Shown here in pieces: positions 25,074 through 34,561 of a stretch of DNA of 64,000 nucleotides (its first letter is position 1; each line of letters starts with the position of its first letter). The position numbers were made by a program, and so were the translations under genes. The notes under the pieces were generated by a model, which had not been told where the DNA came from, did not search any database, and saw nothing but the letters and a program-made list of their open reading frames with translations. The DNA comes from Promicromonospora sukumoe (GTDB lineage Bacteria > Actinomycetota > Actinomycetes > Actinomycetales > Cellulomonadaceae): NCBI RefSeq assembly GCF_014137995.1, contig NZ_JACGWV010000001.1, positions 744,001-808,000 on the forward strand. Reading direction: 5' to 3'.

Positions 25074-25879
25074 GGCGCGCCGCGGTCAGCACCCTGCTGT
25101 GGGGCTACGCCGCCGTGGCACTGCTCCCGCTGCTGATCATGGTGTGGAACTCGTTCCGGACCGACCAGGAGCTGGTCGTCGAACCGCTCGGCCTGCCGCA
25201 CAGCCCGTCGCTGGACGCCTACCGCGAGGCGTGGGTCGAGGCGTCGTTCTCGACCTACTTCCTCAACTCCGTGCTGGTCACCACCGCGTCGGTGCTGCTG
25301 TCGACGGCGGTCTCGCTGCTGGCCGCGTACGCGCTGGCGCGGTCGCGCTCGCGGCTGATGACCGTGATCGAGCAGGTCTTCGTCTCGGGCCTGATGATGC
25401 CGGTGTTCCTGATGATCGTGCCGATCTTCTACCTGCTCGACACGATCGGGCTGGCCTCCACCCGCACCGGCCTGATCCTGGTCTACTCGGCCGTCTCGAT
25501 CCCGTTCTCGGTGTTCGTGCTTGCCACGTTCCTGCGCCAGCTCCCGGACGAGCTGGAGGACGCCGCCCGCATCGACGGCGCCGGCCCCCTGCGCACCTTC
25601 TGGTCGGTGCTGCTGCCGCTCGTGAAGCCGGCGGTCGCCACCGTCGTCGTCTTCCGCTTCGTGCCCATCTGGAACGACTTCTTCTACCCGCTGATCCTCG
25701 TGCGGGACCGCGCGCAGTACACGCTGCCCGTGGGCCTGACCACGTTCTTCGGGGAGTACCAGACCTCCTGGTCCACGCTGTTCGCGGGCCTGGTCATCGC
25801 GACGCTCCCGCTGGTGGTGCTGTTCCTCGTCGCGACCCGGCAGATCGTCACGGGGCTCACGGCCGGGATGGGACGCTGA
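25070..25879 (+). CDS. Sugar ABC transporter permease (MalG-like)
   Basis: 269 aa, six membrane segments (first LLWGYAAVALLPLLIMVWNS). The EAA motif is ELEDAARIDGAGPLRTFWSV, and VPIWNDFFYPLILVRD near the C-terminus is typical of the MalG branch. GTG start at 25070 overlapping the upstream stop. No ATPase gene follows; actinobacterial importers of this type usually share a common MsiK ATPase encoded elsewhere. Confidence 0.93.
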   Translation: MRRAAVSTLLWGYAAVALLPLLIMVWNSFRTDQELVVEPLGLPHSPSLDAYREAWVEASFSTYFLNSVLVTTASVLLSTAVSLLAAYALARSRSRLMTVIEQVFVSGLMMPVFLMIVPIFYLLDTIGLASTRTGLILVYSAVSIPFSVFVLATFLRQLPDELEDAARIDGAGPLRTFWSVLLPLVKPAVATVVVFRFVPIWNDFFYPLILVRDRAQYTLPVGLTTFFGEYQTSWSTLFAGLVIATLPLVVLFLVATRQIVTGLTAGMGR

Positions 25880-26160
25880 CATCGGCTGTTGAAGCCGCCC
25901 GCCGACGCCGCTCGCGGCTTGCGCTCTGGGCTGACAACAGTGGCTCCGGCGCGCGGCTGTGGGAGGGTGGAGGGTGTGCGGCACGCCACCGGCCCCCATT
26001 CGGCGCCTGTGGTCGTGAGGCGTACTATTGACGGGTTGCCCGTGCGCCTGTCGTACGTCGCTGCCAGCGAGCAGCCGCAACTGAAGCAGAGCATCCCCGC
26101 GCCACCCGGGACGCAGTACGCCGGCGTGCGCGCACCCCCGACATTCTGGAGACCATCGAA

Positions 26161-27549
26161 GTGAAGAGCGCCGTCGAGACCTTGGAGCCCACCAAGGTCA
26201 AGCTGACCGTCGAGGTGGACTACGACGAGCTCAAGCCGAGCATCGATCACGCCTACGAGCACATCGCCGAGCAGGTGAACGTCCCCGGGTTCCGCAAGGG
26301 CAAGGTTCCCCCGCGCATCATCGAGCAGCGGGTCGGCTGGGGCGCCGTGATCGAGCACGCCGTCAACGACGGACTCTCCGGGTTCTACCGTGACGCGCTC
26401 GGCGAGACCGACCTGCGTCCGCTCGCCCAGCCCGAGGTCGACGTGACCGAGGTCCCGGCCAAGGTCGGCGAGGGCCAGCTGAAGTTCACGGCCGAGGTCG
26501 AGGTGCGCCCCGAGATCGAGCTCCCCGAGCTCTCCGACGTCGAGCTGACCGTCGACTCCACCGTCGTGACCGACGAGGACGTCACCGAGCGCCTGGACGC
26601 CCTGCGCGAGCGCTTCGGCACCCTCGTGGGCGTCGACCGCCCGGCCGTCGAGGGCGACTACGTCGTCATCGACCTCAAGGCCGTCATCGGTGACGAGGAG
26701 GTCGACTCCGTGTCGGGCGTCTCGTACCAGATCGGCTCCGGCAACATGCTCGAGGGGCTCGACGAGGCCCTGACCGGCCTGTCCGGCGGCGAGACCACCA
26801 CGTTCAAGGCGCCGCTGGCCGGCGGCGACCACGAGGGCCAGGACGCCGACGTGACCGTCACCGCGACGTCGGTCAAGCAGCGCGACCTGCCCGAGGTGGA
26901 CGACGACTTCGCCCAGCTCGCCTCGGAGTTCGACACGCTGGAGGAGCTGACGGACGACCTGAAGACCCAGGTCGCCGGCATCAAGACCTCCAACCAGGCC
27001 GTCACCGCGCGTGACGCCCTCATGGAGAAGCTCCTGGAGACCGTCGAGGTCCCCGTGCCGACCGGCGTCGTCGAGGCCGAGGTGCACCGTCACCTCGAGT
27101 CCGAGAGCCGCCTGGAGGACGACGAGCACCGCGCCGAGGTCACCGAGGACGCGACCAAGGCGATCAAGAACCAGATCCTGCTCGACACCCTCGCCGAGAA
27201 GCTCAAGGTGCAGGTCAGCCAGGGCGAGCTCGTCGAGTACCTGGTGAGCGCGTCGCAGCAGTACGGCATGGAGCCGAGCGAGTTCATCAAGACCCTCGAG
27301 CAGGGCGGTCAGATCCCCGCCATGGTCGGCGAGGTCGCGCGCTCCAAGGCCCTCGCGGTCGCGCTGCGCCAGATCGAGGTCAAGGACTCCGACGGCAACG
27401 TCGTGGACCTGAGCGAGTTCATCGGGTCGGACGAGGCCGACGAGGCCCAGTCCGCGCTGAGCGAGGCCGTGGCGCAGGCCCAGGAGGCCGCCGACGCCGA
27501 GGCACCCGAGGGCGCCGAGCCCGAGACGTCGGAGCCCGCCAAGGCCTGA
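26161..27549 (+). CDS. tig: Trigger factor
   Basis: A 462-aa ribosome-associated chaperone. The N-terminal ribosome-binding domain contains the signature GFRKGKVPP after SIDHAYEHIAEQVNVP. The central FKBP-type prolyl isomerase domain (about 150-245) includes GDYVVIDLKAVIGDEEVDS and FKAPLAGGDHEGQDADV. A helical C-terminal chaperone domain follows, and the last 45 residues are an acidic, Ala/Glu-rich tail common in actinobacteria. The GTG start at 26161 fits the family N-terminus and has GGAGA just upstream. It precedes clpP1-clpP2-clpX, the conserved order, but an 18-bp hairpin separates it from clpP1. Confidence 0.97.
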   Translation: MKSAVETLEPTKVKLTVEVDYDELKPSIDHAYEHIAEQVNVPGFRKGKVPPRIIEQRVGWGAVIEHAVNDGLSGFYRDALGETDLRPLAQPEVDVTEVPAKVGEGQLKFTAEVEVRPEIELPELSDVELTVDSTVVTDEDVTERLDALRERFGTLVGVDRPAVEGDYVVIDLKAVIGDEEVDSVSGVSYQIGSGNMLEGLDEALTGLSGGETTTFKAPLAGGDHEGQDADVTVTATSVKQRDLPEVDDDFAQLASEFDTLEELTDDLKTQVAGIKTSNQAVTARDALMEKLLETVEVPVPTGVVEAEVHRHLESESRLEDDEHRAEVTEDATKAIKNQILLDTLAEKLKVQVSQGELVEYLVSASQQYGMEPSEFIKTLEQGGQIPAMVGEVARSKALAVALRQIEVKDSDGNVVDLSEFIGSDEADEAQSALSEAVAQAQEAADAEAPEGAEPETSEPAKA

Positions 27550-27586
27550 CGCACGCCCGGCCCACCGGGGCCCGCGCGGGACGTCC

Positions 27587-27629
27587 GACGGCGGTCCGCA
27601 CCCTTCGAGCGAGGGTGCGGACCGCCGTC
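27587..27629 (+). terminator. Terminator hairpin after tig
   Basis: Perfect 18-bp stem (27587-27604 with 27612-27629, arm GACGGCGGTCCGCACCCT) and 7-nt loop, about 38 nt past the tig stop. No strong T-run follows. Confidence 0.8.
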
Positions 27630-27663
27630 CGCGTTCCCCTCGGCTTCGCCGTGGGCAGCACCG

Positions 27664-27681
27664 GTGCGCTGTAGGCGAAAC
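27664..27681 (+). promoter_or_regulatory. Candidate ClgR box upstream of clpP1
   Basis: The stretch GTGCGCTGTAGGCGAAAC contains CGC-N5-GCG (27667-27669 and 27675-27677), the core reported for the actinobacterial Clp regulator ClgR. It sits about 120 bp upstream of the clpP1 start, where ClgR sites usually occur. The flanks match only partly. Confidence 0.5.
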
Positions 27682-27786
27682 GGCCGCCGAATCGGAAGTT
27701 CTGGCGGCACGAGGCACGTTAGGGTCGAGCGACACGACGTCTTAGGACGTGGTCCACAGACGAGAGTCAGAACCGAGGAGATGGAC

Positions 27787-28416
27787 GTGAACGATCTGCT
27801 GCGGATGGATGCCGGGCCGGTAGCACGGGCGGAGGGTGCTGGATTCGGGCTCAACGACTCCATCTACAACCGGCTGCTCAAGGAACGCATCATCTGGCTG
27901 GGGTCGGAGGTGCGCGACGAGAACGCGAACGCGATCAGCGCGCAGATGATGCTTCTCGCGGCCGAGGACCCCGACAAGGACATCTGGCTGTACATCAACT
28001 CGCCCGGCGGCTCCATCACGGCCGGCATGGCGATCTACGACACGATGCAGTTCATCAAGCCGGACGTGGCGACGGTCGCGATGGGCATGGCGGCCTCCAT
28101 GGGGCAGTTCCTGCTGTCCTCCGGCACGAAGGGCAAGCGCTACATCACGCCGCACGCCCGCGTGCTGATGCACCAGCCGTCCGGCGGCATCGGCGGCACG
28201 GCCACCGACGTGCGGATCGGCGCGCAGCTCATCATGCACATGAAGAAGGTGCTCGCCGAGCTGACCGCCGAGCAGACGGGTCAGTCGCTCGAGACCATCA
28301 TCAAGGACAACGACCGCGACAACTGGTTCACGGCCTCCGAGGCACTGGAGTACGGCTTCGTCGACCACGTCGTCGAGACCGCTGCGCTGGCCGGCGGCGG
28401 CGGCATGAACAGCTGA
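27787..28416 (+). CDS. clpP1: ATP-dependent Clp protease proteolytic subunit 1
   Basis: 209 aa from GTG 27787, chosen because GAGGAG (27775-27780) lies 6 nt upstream; the ATG at 27781 abuts the GAGGAG and is less likely. Catalytic triad: Ser104 in GMAASMGQ, His129 in LMHQPSGG and Asp178 in NDRDNWF. The family blocks [20 protein letters not shown] and [14 protein letters not shown] are present. It forms a mixed ClpP1P2 tetradecamer with the next gene, fed by ClpX or ClpC, which is usually essential in actinobacteria. It is followed by clpP2 after 43 nt and lies in an operon likely driven by ClgR. Confidence 0.96.
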   Translation: MNDLLRMDAGPVARAEGAGFGLNDSIYNRLLKERIIWLGSEVRDENANAISAQMMLLAAEDPDKDIWLYINSPGGSITAGMAIYDTMQFIKPDVATVAMGMAASMGQFLLSSGTKGKRYITPHARVLMHQPSGGIGGTATDVRIGAQLIMHMKKVLAELTAEQTGQSLETIIKDNDRDNWFTASEALEYGFVDHVVETAALAGGGGMNS

Positions 28417-28459
28417 CCGCCCGGAAACGCATCAAGAGCTTTCTCAAGAGGAGACAACC

Positions 28460-29173
28460 GTGAGTCCTGAAGCCCAGTTCGTCGCAGCCGCAGAGCGCCT
28501 TGCCGGCGCCCGTTCGGGTGCGGGGATGCCTTTCGCCACCGCAGGCGCCATGCCGTCCGCACGCTACGTGCTCCCGCAGTTCGAGGAGCGCACCGCGTAC
28601 GGCTTCAAGCGCCAGGACCCTTACACCAAGCTGTTCGAGGACCGCATCATCTTCCTGGGCGTCCAGGTCGACGACGCGTCCGCGGACGACGTCATGGCCC
28701 AGCTCCTGGTCCTCGAGACCCAGGACCCGGACCGCGACGTGATGATGTACATCAACTCGCCGGGTGGCTCGTTCACGGCCATGACGGCGCTGTACGACAC
28801 CATGCAGTTCATCAAGCCGCAGATCCAGACCGTGTGCCTGGGCCAGGCGGCGTCGGCCGCGGCCGTCCTGCTGGCCGCCGGCCAGCCGGGCAAGCGCCTC
28901 GCCCTGCCGAACTCCCGCGTGCTGATCCACCAGCCCGCGATGGAGGGTGGCGGCTACGCGCAGGCCTCGGACATCGAGATCCACGCGAACGAGCTGATCC
29001 GCATGCGCGAGTGGCTCGAGCTGACGCTCGCGACGCACAGCGGCAAGACGCAGGAGCAGGTGCGCAACGACATCGAGCGCGACAAGATCCTCACCGCCGC
29101 GCAGGCCAAGGAGTACGGCCTGGTCGACGAGGTGCTCGAGTCGCGCAAGCCCGTCGTGGTCGTGACGAACTGA
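28460..29173 (+). CDS. clpP2: ATP-dependent Clp protease proteolytic subunit 2
   Basis: 237 aa from GTG 28460 (AGGAG 7 nt upstream). Catalytic Ser132 in QAASAAA, His157 in VLIHQPAM and Asp in IERDKI. It has a longer N-terminus than ClpP1 (about 40 residues before [13 protein letters not shown]), expected to include a propeptide removed in maturation. It partners ClpP1 in the heteromeric protease core. Confidence 0.96.
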   Translation: MSPEAQFVAAAERLAGARSGAGMPFATAGAMPSARYVLPQFEERTAYGFKRQDPYTKLFEDRIIFLGVQVDDASADDVMAQLLVLETQDPDRDVMMYINSPGGSFTAMTALYDTMQFIKPQIQTVCLGQAASAAAVLLAAGQPGKRLALPNSRVLIHQPAMEGGGYAQASDIEIHANELIRMREWLELTLATHSGKTQEQVRNDIERDKILTAAQAKEYGLVDEVLESRKPVVVVTN

Positions 29174-29207
29174 CCGCTGAGGTCTGGTCCGTCGAGACCG
29201 CAGGCGT

Positions 29208-29260
29208 CCGACGCCGGGGCCGTGCCACCAATACCGGTGGACGATCCGCCCCGGCGTCGG
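29208..29260 (+). terminator. Nested hairpin after clpP2
   Basis: Outer 13-bp stem (29208-29220 with 29248-29260, arm CCGACGCCGGGGC) enclosing a 5-bp hairpin (CCACC/GGTGG, 29225-29240). It lies between clpP2 and clpX, so clpX probably has its own promoter as well. Confidence 0.6.
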
Positions 29261-29287
29261 GCATTGTGGGACACGCCGCGCAGAATC

Positions 29288-29340
29288 TGACAAAATTGTC
29301 ATGATCTGGTGAAAATCGGTCAGGCGACCCGCCGGGTCGC
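29288..29340 (+). promoter_or_regulatory. Palindromic operator candidates upstream of clpX
   Basis: A perfect 14-bp palindrome TGACAAAATTGTCA (29288-29301) is followed by an inverted repeat GCGACCC-GCC-GGGTCGC (29324-29340), 120-175 bp before the clpX start. The AT-rich palindrome is rare in this GC-rich sequence and may bind a dimeric regulator. The regulator is not identified. Confidence 0.45.
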
Positions 29341-29462
29341 CCGGCTGACAACAGGGCAGCAGTGGTGTGAAATGGATCTGAGACCGCTCGACGTCGCGGA
29401 TCTGCTGGGCCAGCCGGCTCGTGCAGGACTCCGCGAGGGTGCACAAGGCGAGGAGACAGGTA

Positions 29463-30752
29463 GTGGCGCGAATCGGTGACGGCGCGGAACTGCTGAAGTG
29501 CAACTTCTGTGGCAAGTCGCAGAAGCAGGTGAAGAAGCTGATCGCCGGACCCGGCGTCTACATCTGCGACGAGTGCATCGAGCTGTGCAACGAGATCATC
29601 GAGGAAGAGCTCGGTGAGGCTGCGGAGCTCGGCCTGACAGAGTTGCCCAAGCCTCGCGAGATCTTCGACTTCCTCGAGCAGTACATCATCGGCCAGGACC
29701 CCGCCAAGCGCGCCCTGGCCGTTGCCGTCTACAACCACTACAAGCGCATCCAGGCCGGCGAGGCGGGGCGCTCGATCGGCCCCGACGACCAGGACCCGGT
29801 CGAGATCGCCAAGTCGAACATCCTGCTCATCGGCCCCACGGGCACGGGCAAGACCTATCTGGCGCAGACGCTCGCCAAGATGCTCAACGTGCCGTTCGCC
29901 ATCGCGGACGCGACCGCGCTGACCGAGGCCGGCTACGTGGGCGAGGACGTCGAGAACATCCTGCTGAAGCTGATCCAGGCCGCGGACTACGACGTCAAGA
30001 AGGCCGAGACCGGCATCATCTACATCGACGAGGTCGACAAGGTGGCCCGCAAGGCCGAGAACCCGTCGATCACGCGCGACGTCTCCGGCGAGGGCGTCCA
30101 GCAAGCACTCCTGAAGATCATCGAGGGCACCACGGCCTCCGTGCCCCCGCAGGGCGGGCGCAAGCACCCGCACCAGGAGTTCATCCAGATCGACACGACG
30201 AACGTGCTGTTCATCGTGGCCGGCGCCTTCGCCGGCCTGGACGACATCGTCGCCGCCCGCTCCCGCAAGCGCGGCATCGGGTTCAGCGCCCCCATGGAGT
30301 CCATCGCCCTGGACGAGGACCTCTTCGCCGAGGTGCGACCCGAGGACCTGCAGAAGTACGGCCTGATCCCCGAGTTCATCGGCCGCCTGCCCGTCATCGC
30401 CTCCGTCTCCTCGCTCGACCGGGACGCGCTGGTGCGCATCCTCACGGAGCCCAAGAACGCGCTGGTGAAGCAGTACAAGCGCATGTTCGAGATCGACGGC
30501 GTGGAGCTCGAGTTCGACGAGGCCGCCGTCGAGGCGATCGCCGAGCAGGCCCTGCTCCGGGGCACCGGGGCGCGCGGCCTGCGGGCCATCCTCGAAGAGG
30601 TGCTCCAGCAGGTCATGTTCGACGTGCCGAGCCGCGACGACGTCGAGCGCGTGGTCATCACCCGCTCCGTGGTGCTCGACAACGTGAACCCGACCGTGGT
30701 GCCGCGCAAGAGCCCCGTGCGGGGCCGTCAGCCGCGCGAGAAGAGCGCCTGA
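29463..30752 (+). CDS. clpX: ATP-dependent Clp protease ATP-binding subunit ClpX
   Basis: A 429-aa AAA+ unfoldase. The N-terminal zinc-binding domain has CNFC and CDECIELC. Walker A is GPTGTGKT and Walker B is IIYIDEVDK, with the pore loop GYVGED and sensor-2 region [14 protein letters not shown]. The IGF-type loop that docks on ClpP is in [13 protein letters not shown]. The GTG at 29463 follows a GAGGAG about 9 nt upstream. It delivers substrates to ClpP1P2 and closes the tig-clp block. Confidence 0.97.
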   Translation: MARIGDGAELLKCNFCGKSQKQVKKLIAGPGVYICDECIELCNEIIEEELGEAAELGLTELPKPREIFDFLEQYIIGQDPAKRALAVAVYNHYKRIQAGEAGRSIGPDDQDPVEIAKSNILLIGPTGTGKTYLAQTLAKMLNVPFAIADATALTEAGYVGEDVENILLKLIQAADYDVKKAETGIIYIDEVDKVARKAENPSITRDVSGEGVQQALLKIIEGTTASVPPQGGRKHPHQEFIQIDTTNVLFIVAGAFAGLDDIVAARSRKRGIGFSAPMESIALDEDLFAEVRPEDLQKYGLIPEFIGRLPVIASVSSLDRDALVRILTEPKNALVKQYKRMFEIDGVELEFDEAAVEAIAEQALLRGTGARGLRAILEEVLQQVMFDVPSRDDVERVVITRSVVLDNVNPTVVPRKSPVRGRQPREKSA

Positions 30753-30780
30753 CCCACCGGGCTCGACCCAGCCGCAGACG

Positions 30781-30817
30781 GAACGGGAGCGCACCCTCAG
30801 GGGGTGCGCTCCCGTTC
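30781..30817. terminator. Bidirectional terminator between clpX and the acyl-CoA ligase gene
   Basis: Perfect 16-bp stem (30781-30796 with 30802-30817, arm GAACGGGAGCGCACCC) with a 5-nt loop, in the 91-nt gap between two convergent genes. Confidence 0.85.
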
Positions 30818-30843
30818 TGCGTGTTGCGGGGTCGGGGCGCCGG

Positions 30844-32682
30844 TCAGCGGGTCGCGGCCGCCTGGGAGCTCGCCGCCGGGGCCGGTGCACCGTAGAGGGC
30901 GTCGATCGTGCCCGCGAAGTCGGCGATGACCTTGGACCGCTTCACCTTGATGGACGGTGTGAGGTACCCGTTCGCCTCGGTGAAGTCGAGGTCGAGCACC
31001 ATGATCTTGCGGATCGACTCGGCCTTGGAGACGGCCTCGTTCGCCTGCGCGACCACCTTGTCGAGCTCGGCCAGCACACGCTCGTGCACGCGGGCCTCGC
31101 TCACCGACAGCTTCGGCAGCCCGTTCGCGGCGCACCAGCCGGGCAGCATCTCGGCGTCGAGCGTGACGAGGGCGCCGATGAACGGGCGCTGGTCGCCGAC
31201 CACCACGACCTGGCTGACGATCGGGTGGGCCCGCATCCGGTCCTCGAGGACGGCCGGGGCGACGTTCTTGCCGCCGGCCGTCACGATGATCTCCTTCTTG
31301 CGGCCCGTGATGTGCAGGTGGTTGTGCTCGTCGAGGCGGCCGATGTCGCCGGTGCGGAACCAGCCGTCCACGAAGGCCTCGCGGGTCAGCTCCGGCTGGT
31401 TGCGGTAGCCGCGGAAGATGTGCGGGCCGCGCAGCAGCACCTCGCCGTCGTCGGCGATGGAGACGTCCGTGCCGAAGAACGCCGGGCCCACGGAGCCCAT
31501 GACGATCTTGCCGGGCAGGTTGACCGACGTCGGGGCCGTGGTCTCGGTGAGGCCGTAGCCCTCCAGGATGGTGACGCACGCGCCGCGGAAGAAGTGGCCG
31601 AGGCGGTCGCCCAGCGGCGCGCCGCCCGAGACGGCCCAGCTGAGCTGGCCGCCCATGGTGGCCTTGAGCTTGCTGTACACGAGGCGGTCGGCGATCGCGT
31701 GCTGCACCTTGAGCGCGCCGCCGGGGCCGGCGGGCACGTCCAGGGCACGCGAGTAGTCCTCGGCGACGCGGGCGGACCAGGCGAAGATCTTGGCCTTCAG
31801 GCCCGACGACGCCTTCTGCTCCGCGCTGTTGTAGACCTTCTCGAACACGCGCGGCACGGCCAGCAGGTAGGTCGGGCGGAAGGTGCCGAGGTCGGCGACC
31901 AGGTTCTTGATGTCGGGCGCGTGGCCCAGCACGGCCTGGCCGGCGATGGTCGCCACCTCGACGAAGCGCGCGAACACGTGCGCCAGCGGCAGGAACAGCA
32001 GCGTGCGCGCGTTCTCGGCCCGGAGCAGCTCCGGGATGCCGACGGCGGCGTTCATGGTCAGGTGCGCGAAGTTGCCGTGCGTCAGCTCGACGCCCTTCGG
32101 GCGGCCGGTCGACCCGGACGTGTAGATGACGGTCGCCAGGTCGTCGCGCCGGACGGCGTCGCGCCGCTCGGCCACGATGCCGGCGGAGAGGTTGGTGCCG
32201 GCCTTGCGCAGGTCGAGTACGGCGTCCTCGTCGAGCACGAGGATGTCCTCCAGGCTCGGCAGGGCGGACCGCACCTGCTTGACCGTCTCGGCGTGCGCGG
32301 CCGTCTCGACCACGATCAGGCGGACGTCGGAGTCCGACAGGATCCACTGGACCTGCTCGGCCGACGAGGTCTCGTAGACCGGCACGGCGCCGGCGCCGGC
32401 GGCCCAGATCGCGAAGTCGAGCAGCGTCCACTCGTACCGGGTGCGCGACATGATGGCGACCCGGTCGCCGGCCTTGATGCCACGCGCCACCAGGCCACGG
32501 GCGACGGCGAGCACCTCGTCCTCGAACTGGCTCGCCGACACCTTGATCCACGGGCCGTCCGGTGCGTCACGCCGCTCGATGAGCGCCTCGTCCCCGGAGC
32601 GGGCCACCCGGTCCGCGAGGATCGTGTTGATGCTGGTGCCTTCAGGCACCTCCACCAAGGCCGGCGACGTGGCAAGTGTCAT
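30844..32682 (-). CDS. Long-chain fatty-acid-CoA ligase (FadD15-like)
   Basis: A 612-aa ANL-family adenylating enzyme. The AMP-binding P-loop is YTSGSTGRPKG. Other core motifs are GYGLTETTAP, GWFRTGDIGRLDEHNHLHIT and GRKKEIIVTAGGKNVAP (the hinge and catalytic-Lys region), with a C-terminal YLTPSIKVKRSKV. It activates fatty acids as acyl-adenylates and then acyl-CoA, probably at the inner membrane face. It starts at ATG 32680-32682. A near-palindrome in its leader (32711-32738) could be an operator. Confidence 0.93.
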   Translation of the reverse strand: MTLATSPALVEVPEGTSINTILADRVARSGDEALIERRDAPDGPWIKVSASQFEDEVLAVARGLVARGIKAGDRVAIMSRTRYEWTLLDFAIWAAGAGAVPVYETSSAEQVQWILSDSDVRLIVVETAAHAETVKQVRSALPSLEDILVLDEDAVLDLRKAGTNLSAGIVAERRDAVRRDDLATVIYTSGSTGRPKGVELTHGNFAHLTMNAAVGIPELLRAENARTLLFLPLAHVFARFVEVATIAGQAVLGHAPDIKNLVADLGTFRPTYLLAVPRVFEKVYNSAEQKASSGLKAKIFAWSARVAEDYSRALDVPAGPGGALKVQHAIADRLVYSKLKATMGGQLSWAVSGGAPLGDRLGHFFRGACVTILEGYGLTETTAPTSVNLPGKIVMGSVGPAFFGTDVSIADDGEVLLRGPHIFRGYRNQPELTREAFVDGWFRTGDIGRLDEHNHLHITGRKKEIIVTAGGKNVAPAVLEDRMRAHPIVSQVVVVGDQRPFIGALVTLDAEMLPGWCAANGLPKLSVSEARVHERVLAELDKVVAQANEAVSKAESIRKIMVLDLDFTEANGYLTPSIKVKRSKVIADFAGTIDALYGAPAPAASSQAAATR

Positions 32683-32710
32683 GTGCTGATCTCCGTTGAA
32701 GTCTTGAACA

Positions 32711-32738
32711 GGTGAAAGCCCGGTATCGGGTCTTCACC
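32711..32738 (-). promoter_or_regulatory. Inverted repeat in the leader of the acyl-CoA ligase gene
   Basis: GGTGAAAGCCCG (32711-32722) pairs at 10 of 12 positions with CGGGTCTTCACC (32727-32738). It lies about 30-55 bp upstream of the minus-strand ATG, a position suited to a repressor. The regulator is unknown. Confidence 0.35.
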
Positions 32739-32833
32739 AAGTTGCGTGGCCTGCTCGGCAGACTGTAGCCGATCCCTGTCTCAGGTCGGAACAGTCTTCG
32801 CCCGCGACGGGCGCGGGCGGTTAGCCTCTTCTT

Positions 32834-33181
32834 GTGTCTGACAACGAACCGACCAGCGCTCCGGTGCCGTCCGAGATCATCCGGCTCCGCGGGAGCATCG
32901 ACAACATCGACGCGGCGCTGGTCTACCTCCTGGCCGAGCGGTTCCGCGTGACCCGACGGGTCGGGGAGCTCAAGGCCGTGGGCGGCCTCCCGCCGGCCGA
33001 CCCGGCGCGCGAGCAGGAGCAGATCGCCCGGCTCACGAGCATCGCCGAGGAGTCCGGGCTGGACCCGGAGTTCGCCGAGCAGTTCCGCCAGTTCATCGTG
33101 AGCGAGGTGATCCGCCACCACGAGCTGATCGCCGCGCAGCACAAGGGCGACAACCTGCCTGAGGTCGACACCTACGCTTGA
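32834..33181 (+). CDS. Chorismate mutase (AroQ fold)
   Basis: A 115-aa all-helical protein. RLRGSIDNIDAALVYLLAER, RFRVTRRVGELKA and IVSEVIRHHELIAAQ correspond to the three helices of the AroQ class, with the active-site Arg (LRGSID) and Lys (GELKA) in place. It converts chorismate to prephenate for Phe and Tyr synthesis. GTG start at 32834. It is divergent from the acyl-CoA ligase. The short intracellular form usually depends on DAHP synthase for full activity, though that partner is not in the window. Confidence 0.9.
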   Translation: MSDNEPTSAPVPSEIIRLRGSIDNIDAALVYLLAERFRVTRRVGELKAVGGLPPADPAREQEQIARLTSIAEESGLDPEFAEQFRQFIVSEVIRHHELIAAQHKGDNLPEVDTYA

Positions 33182-33240
33182 AGGTGACCTGCGCCTGGGG
33201 TGACTTTGCCTTTTCCGGGGGAATGGCAGACGTCGGGTCC

Positions 33241-33285
33241 AAATATCTCCTGTAGGGGTCACAGATATTTCCACCACAGGGGTGG
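33241..33285 (+). other. Structured leader with AT-rich inverted repeat
   Basis: AAATATCT (33241-33248) pairs with AGATATTT (33263-33270) across 14 nt. It is followed directly by CCACC-ACAGG-GGTGG (33271-33285). This lies 100-140 bp before the baeRF2 gene. It could be a tandem-hairpin terminator for chorismate mutase or a promoter element. Confidence 0.4.
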
Positions 33286-33382
33286 CGTGTGCCCGAGATC
33301 CGTCGTTTCCTGGAGTCAACGCCGGGGCGGGGTTCTGCGGTAGGGCACCACCTCGACCTCGGCGGGTGATGCGGAGGTGTGT

Positions 33383-34561
33383 ATGAAGATCGATTGGCTC
33401 AAGCCCCTCCTCGGCCACCCGGGACCGTTCGCCACCCTGTGCCTGGACGCGACGCCGTCCGAGCACGCCGCCGACCGCGACGTCGGCGGGCGCTGGAACG
33501 CCGTGCGCAGGGAGCTGGCTCAGCAGAAGGCCCCGGACGCCGTGCTGGACGCGATCGAAGAGGTGGTGCTGCGACCCACGAGGGTCCCGGGACCGCACGG
33601 CCGGGTCGTCATCGCCGACGAGACGGGCGTGCTGGTGGACCGCGTGGTCAACAACCCACCGACCGCGAGCTCCGGCTCCTGGGAGGCGGTACCGGCTCTC
33701 CTGCAGGCGGCCCTGGCGGCCGACGAGTCGGTGGAGCTGCTCAAGGTCACCGTCGACCGGGCGGGCGCGGACTTCCTCCGCGCGGGGCCGGACGCCAAGG
33801 TGCGCAGCACGTTCCAGGCGCCGCACGACGAGATCGAGAAGACCAGCTCCTCGGGCATCAAGCGGGCGCGGATCGAGTCCCGTGCCGAGGACTCGTGGGA
33901 CCGCAACGCCGCCGCCGTGGCGGCCGAGATCGAGCGGCACGTGGCCGCCACCGATCCCGAGCTGGTGCTGCTCACGGGAGACAAGCGGGCGGTCTCGCTC
34001 ACGCGGTCCGCGCTGACCGGGCCGACGGCCGAGAAGCTGGTCGAGGTGGCCGGCGGCGGGCGTGGTCCCGGCGTCAACGAGAGCGCCTTCGCGGAACGGG
34101 TCTCGGACGCCCTGGACTCCTACCGCGAGCGGCGCCGGGAACGCGTCCTGGCGGAGCTGCGGCAGGAGCTCGGCCGGGAGTCGAACGCCGTGACCTCGGT
34201 GGACGACGTCGTGGCGGTGCTCTCGCGCGGCCAGGTCAAGGAGCTCGTGCTGGCGGAGGAGTACGGCACCACGCCCGGGCGGATGAACGGGCGCAAGCTG
34301 TGGATCGGCCCCGAGCCGATGCACATCGCGGCCGACCGGTCCGACCTCGAGTCGATGGGGGTGACGGAGCGGCTGGAGGAGCTCCCCGCGACCGTCGCGC
34401 TCGTCCGGGCGGCGGTGGGGCAGGACGCCGGGCTGACGTTCGCACCCGAGGGCTCGGTGGAGCTGATGGACGGCGTCGGCGCGACCCTGCGCTGGCGGGA
34501 CGACGGCACCCCCACGGAGGTGCTCGCGAGCATGTCGGGGGACGACCGCCGGCTGCACTGA
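33383..34561 (+). CDS. baeRF2 / Vms1-type peptidyl-tRNA release-factor homologue
   Basis: A 392-aa protein resembling mycobacterial Rv2629 and the bacterial archaeo-eukaryotic release factor family 2. The eRF1-like central region has VIADETGVLVDRVV and the downstream segment LVLLTGDKRAVSLTRSAL, and the C-terminal part is LTSVDDVVAVLSRGQVKELV-like. In this superfamily the eRF1-like fold hydrolyses or binds peptidyl-tRNA in ribosome rescue; a catalytic Gln/GGQ is not obvious here. The ATG at 33383 has GGAGG 5 nt upstream. The protein may be induced under stress or hypoxia as in mycobacteria, but that is extrapolation. Confidence 0.75.
   Translation: MKIDWLKPLLGHPGPFATLCLDATPSEHAADRDVGGRWNAVRRELAQQKAPDAVLDAIEEVVLRPTRVPGPHGRVVIADETGVLVDRVVNNPPTASSGSWEAVPALLQAALAADESVELLKVTVDRAGADFLRAGPDAKVRSTFQAPHDEIEKTSSSGIKRARIESRAEDSWDRNAAAVAAEIERHVAATDPELVLLTGDKRAVSLTRSALTGPTAEKLVEVAGGGRGPGVNESAFAERVSDALDSYRERRRERVLAELRQELGRESNAVTSVDDVVAVLSRGQVKELVLAEEYGTTPGRMNGRKLWIGPEPMHIAADRSDLESMGVTERLEELPATVALVRAAVGQDAGLTFAPEGSVELMDGVGATLRWRDDGTPTEVLASMSGDDRRLH

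Noticed and set aside
25880..26160. A tRNA gene upstream of tig, a common position in actinobacteria
   Set aside because: No cloverleaf, no TTCGA T-loop and no anticodon stem could be found; only a weak TACTAT-like -10 box is visible.
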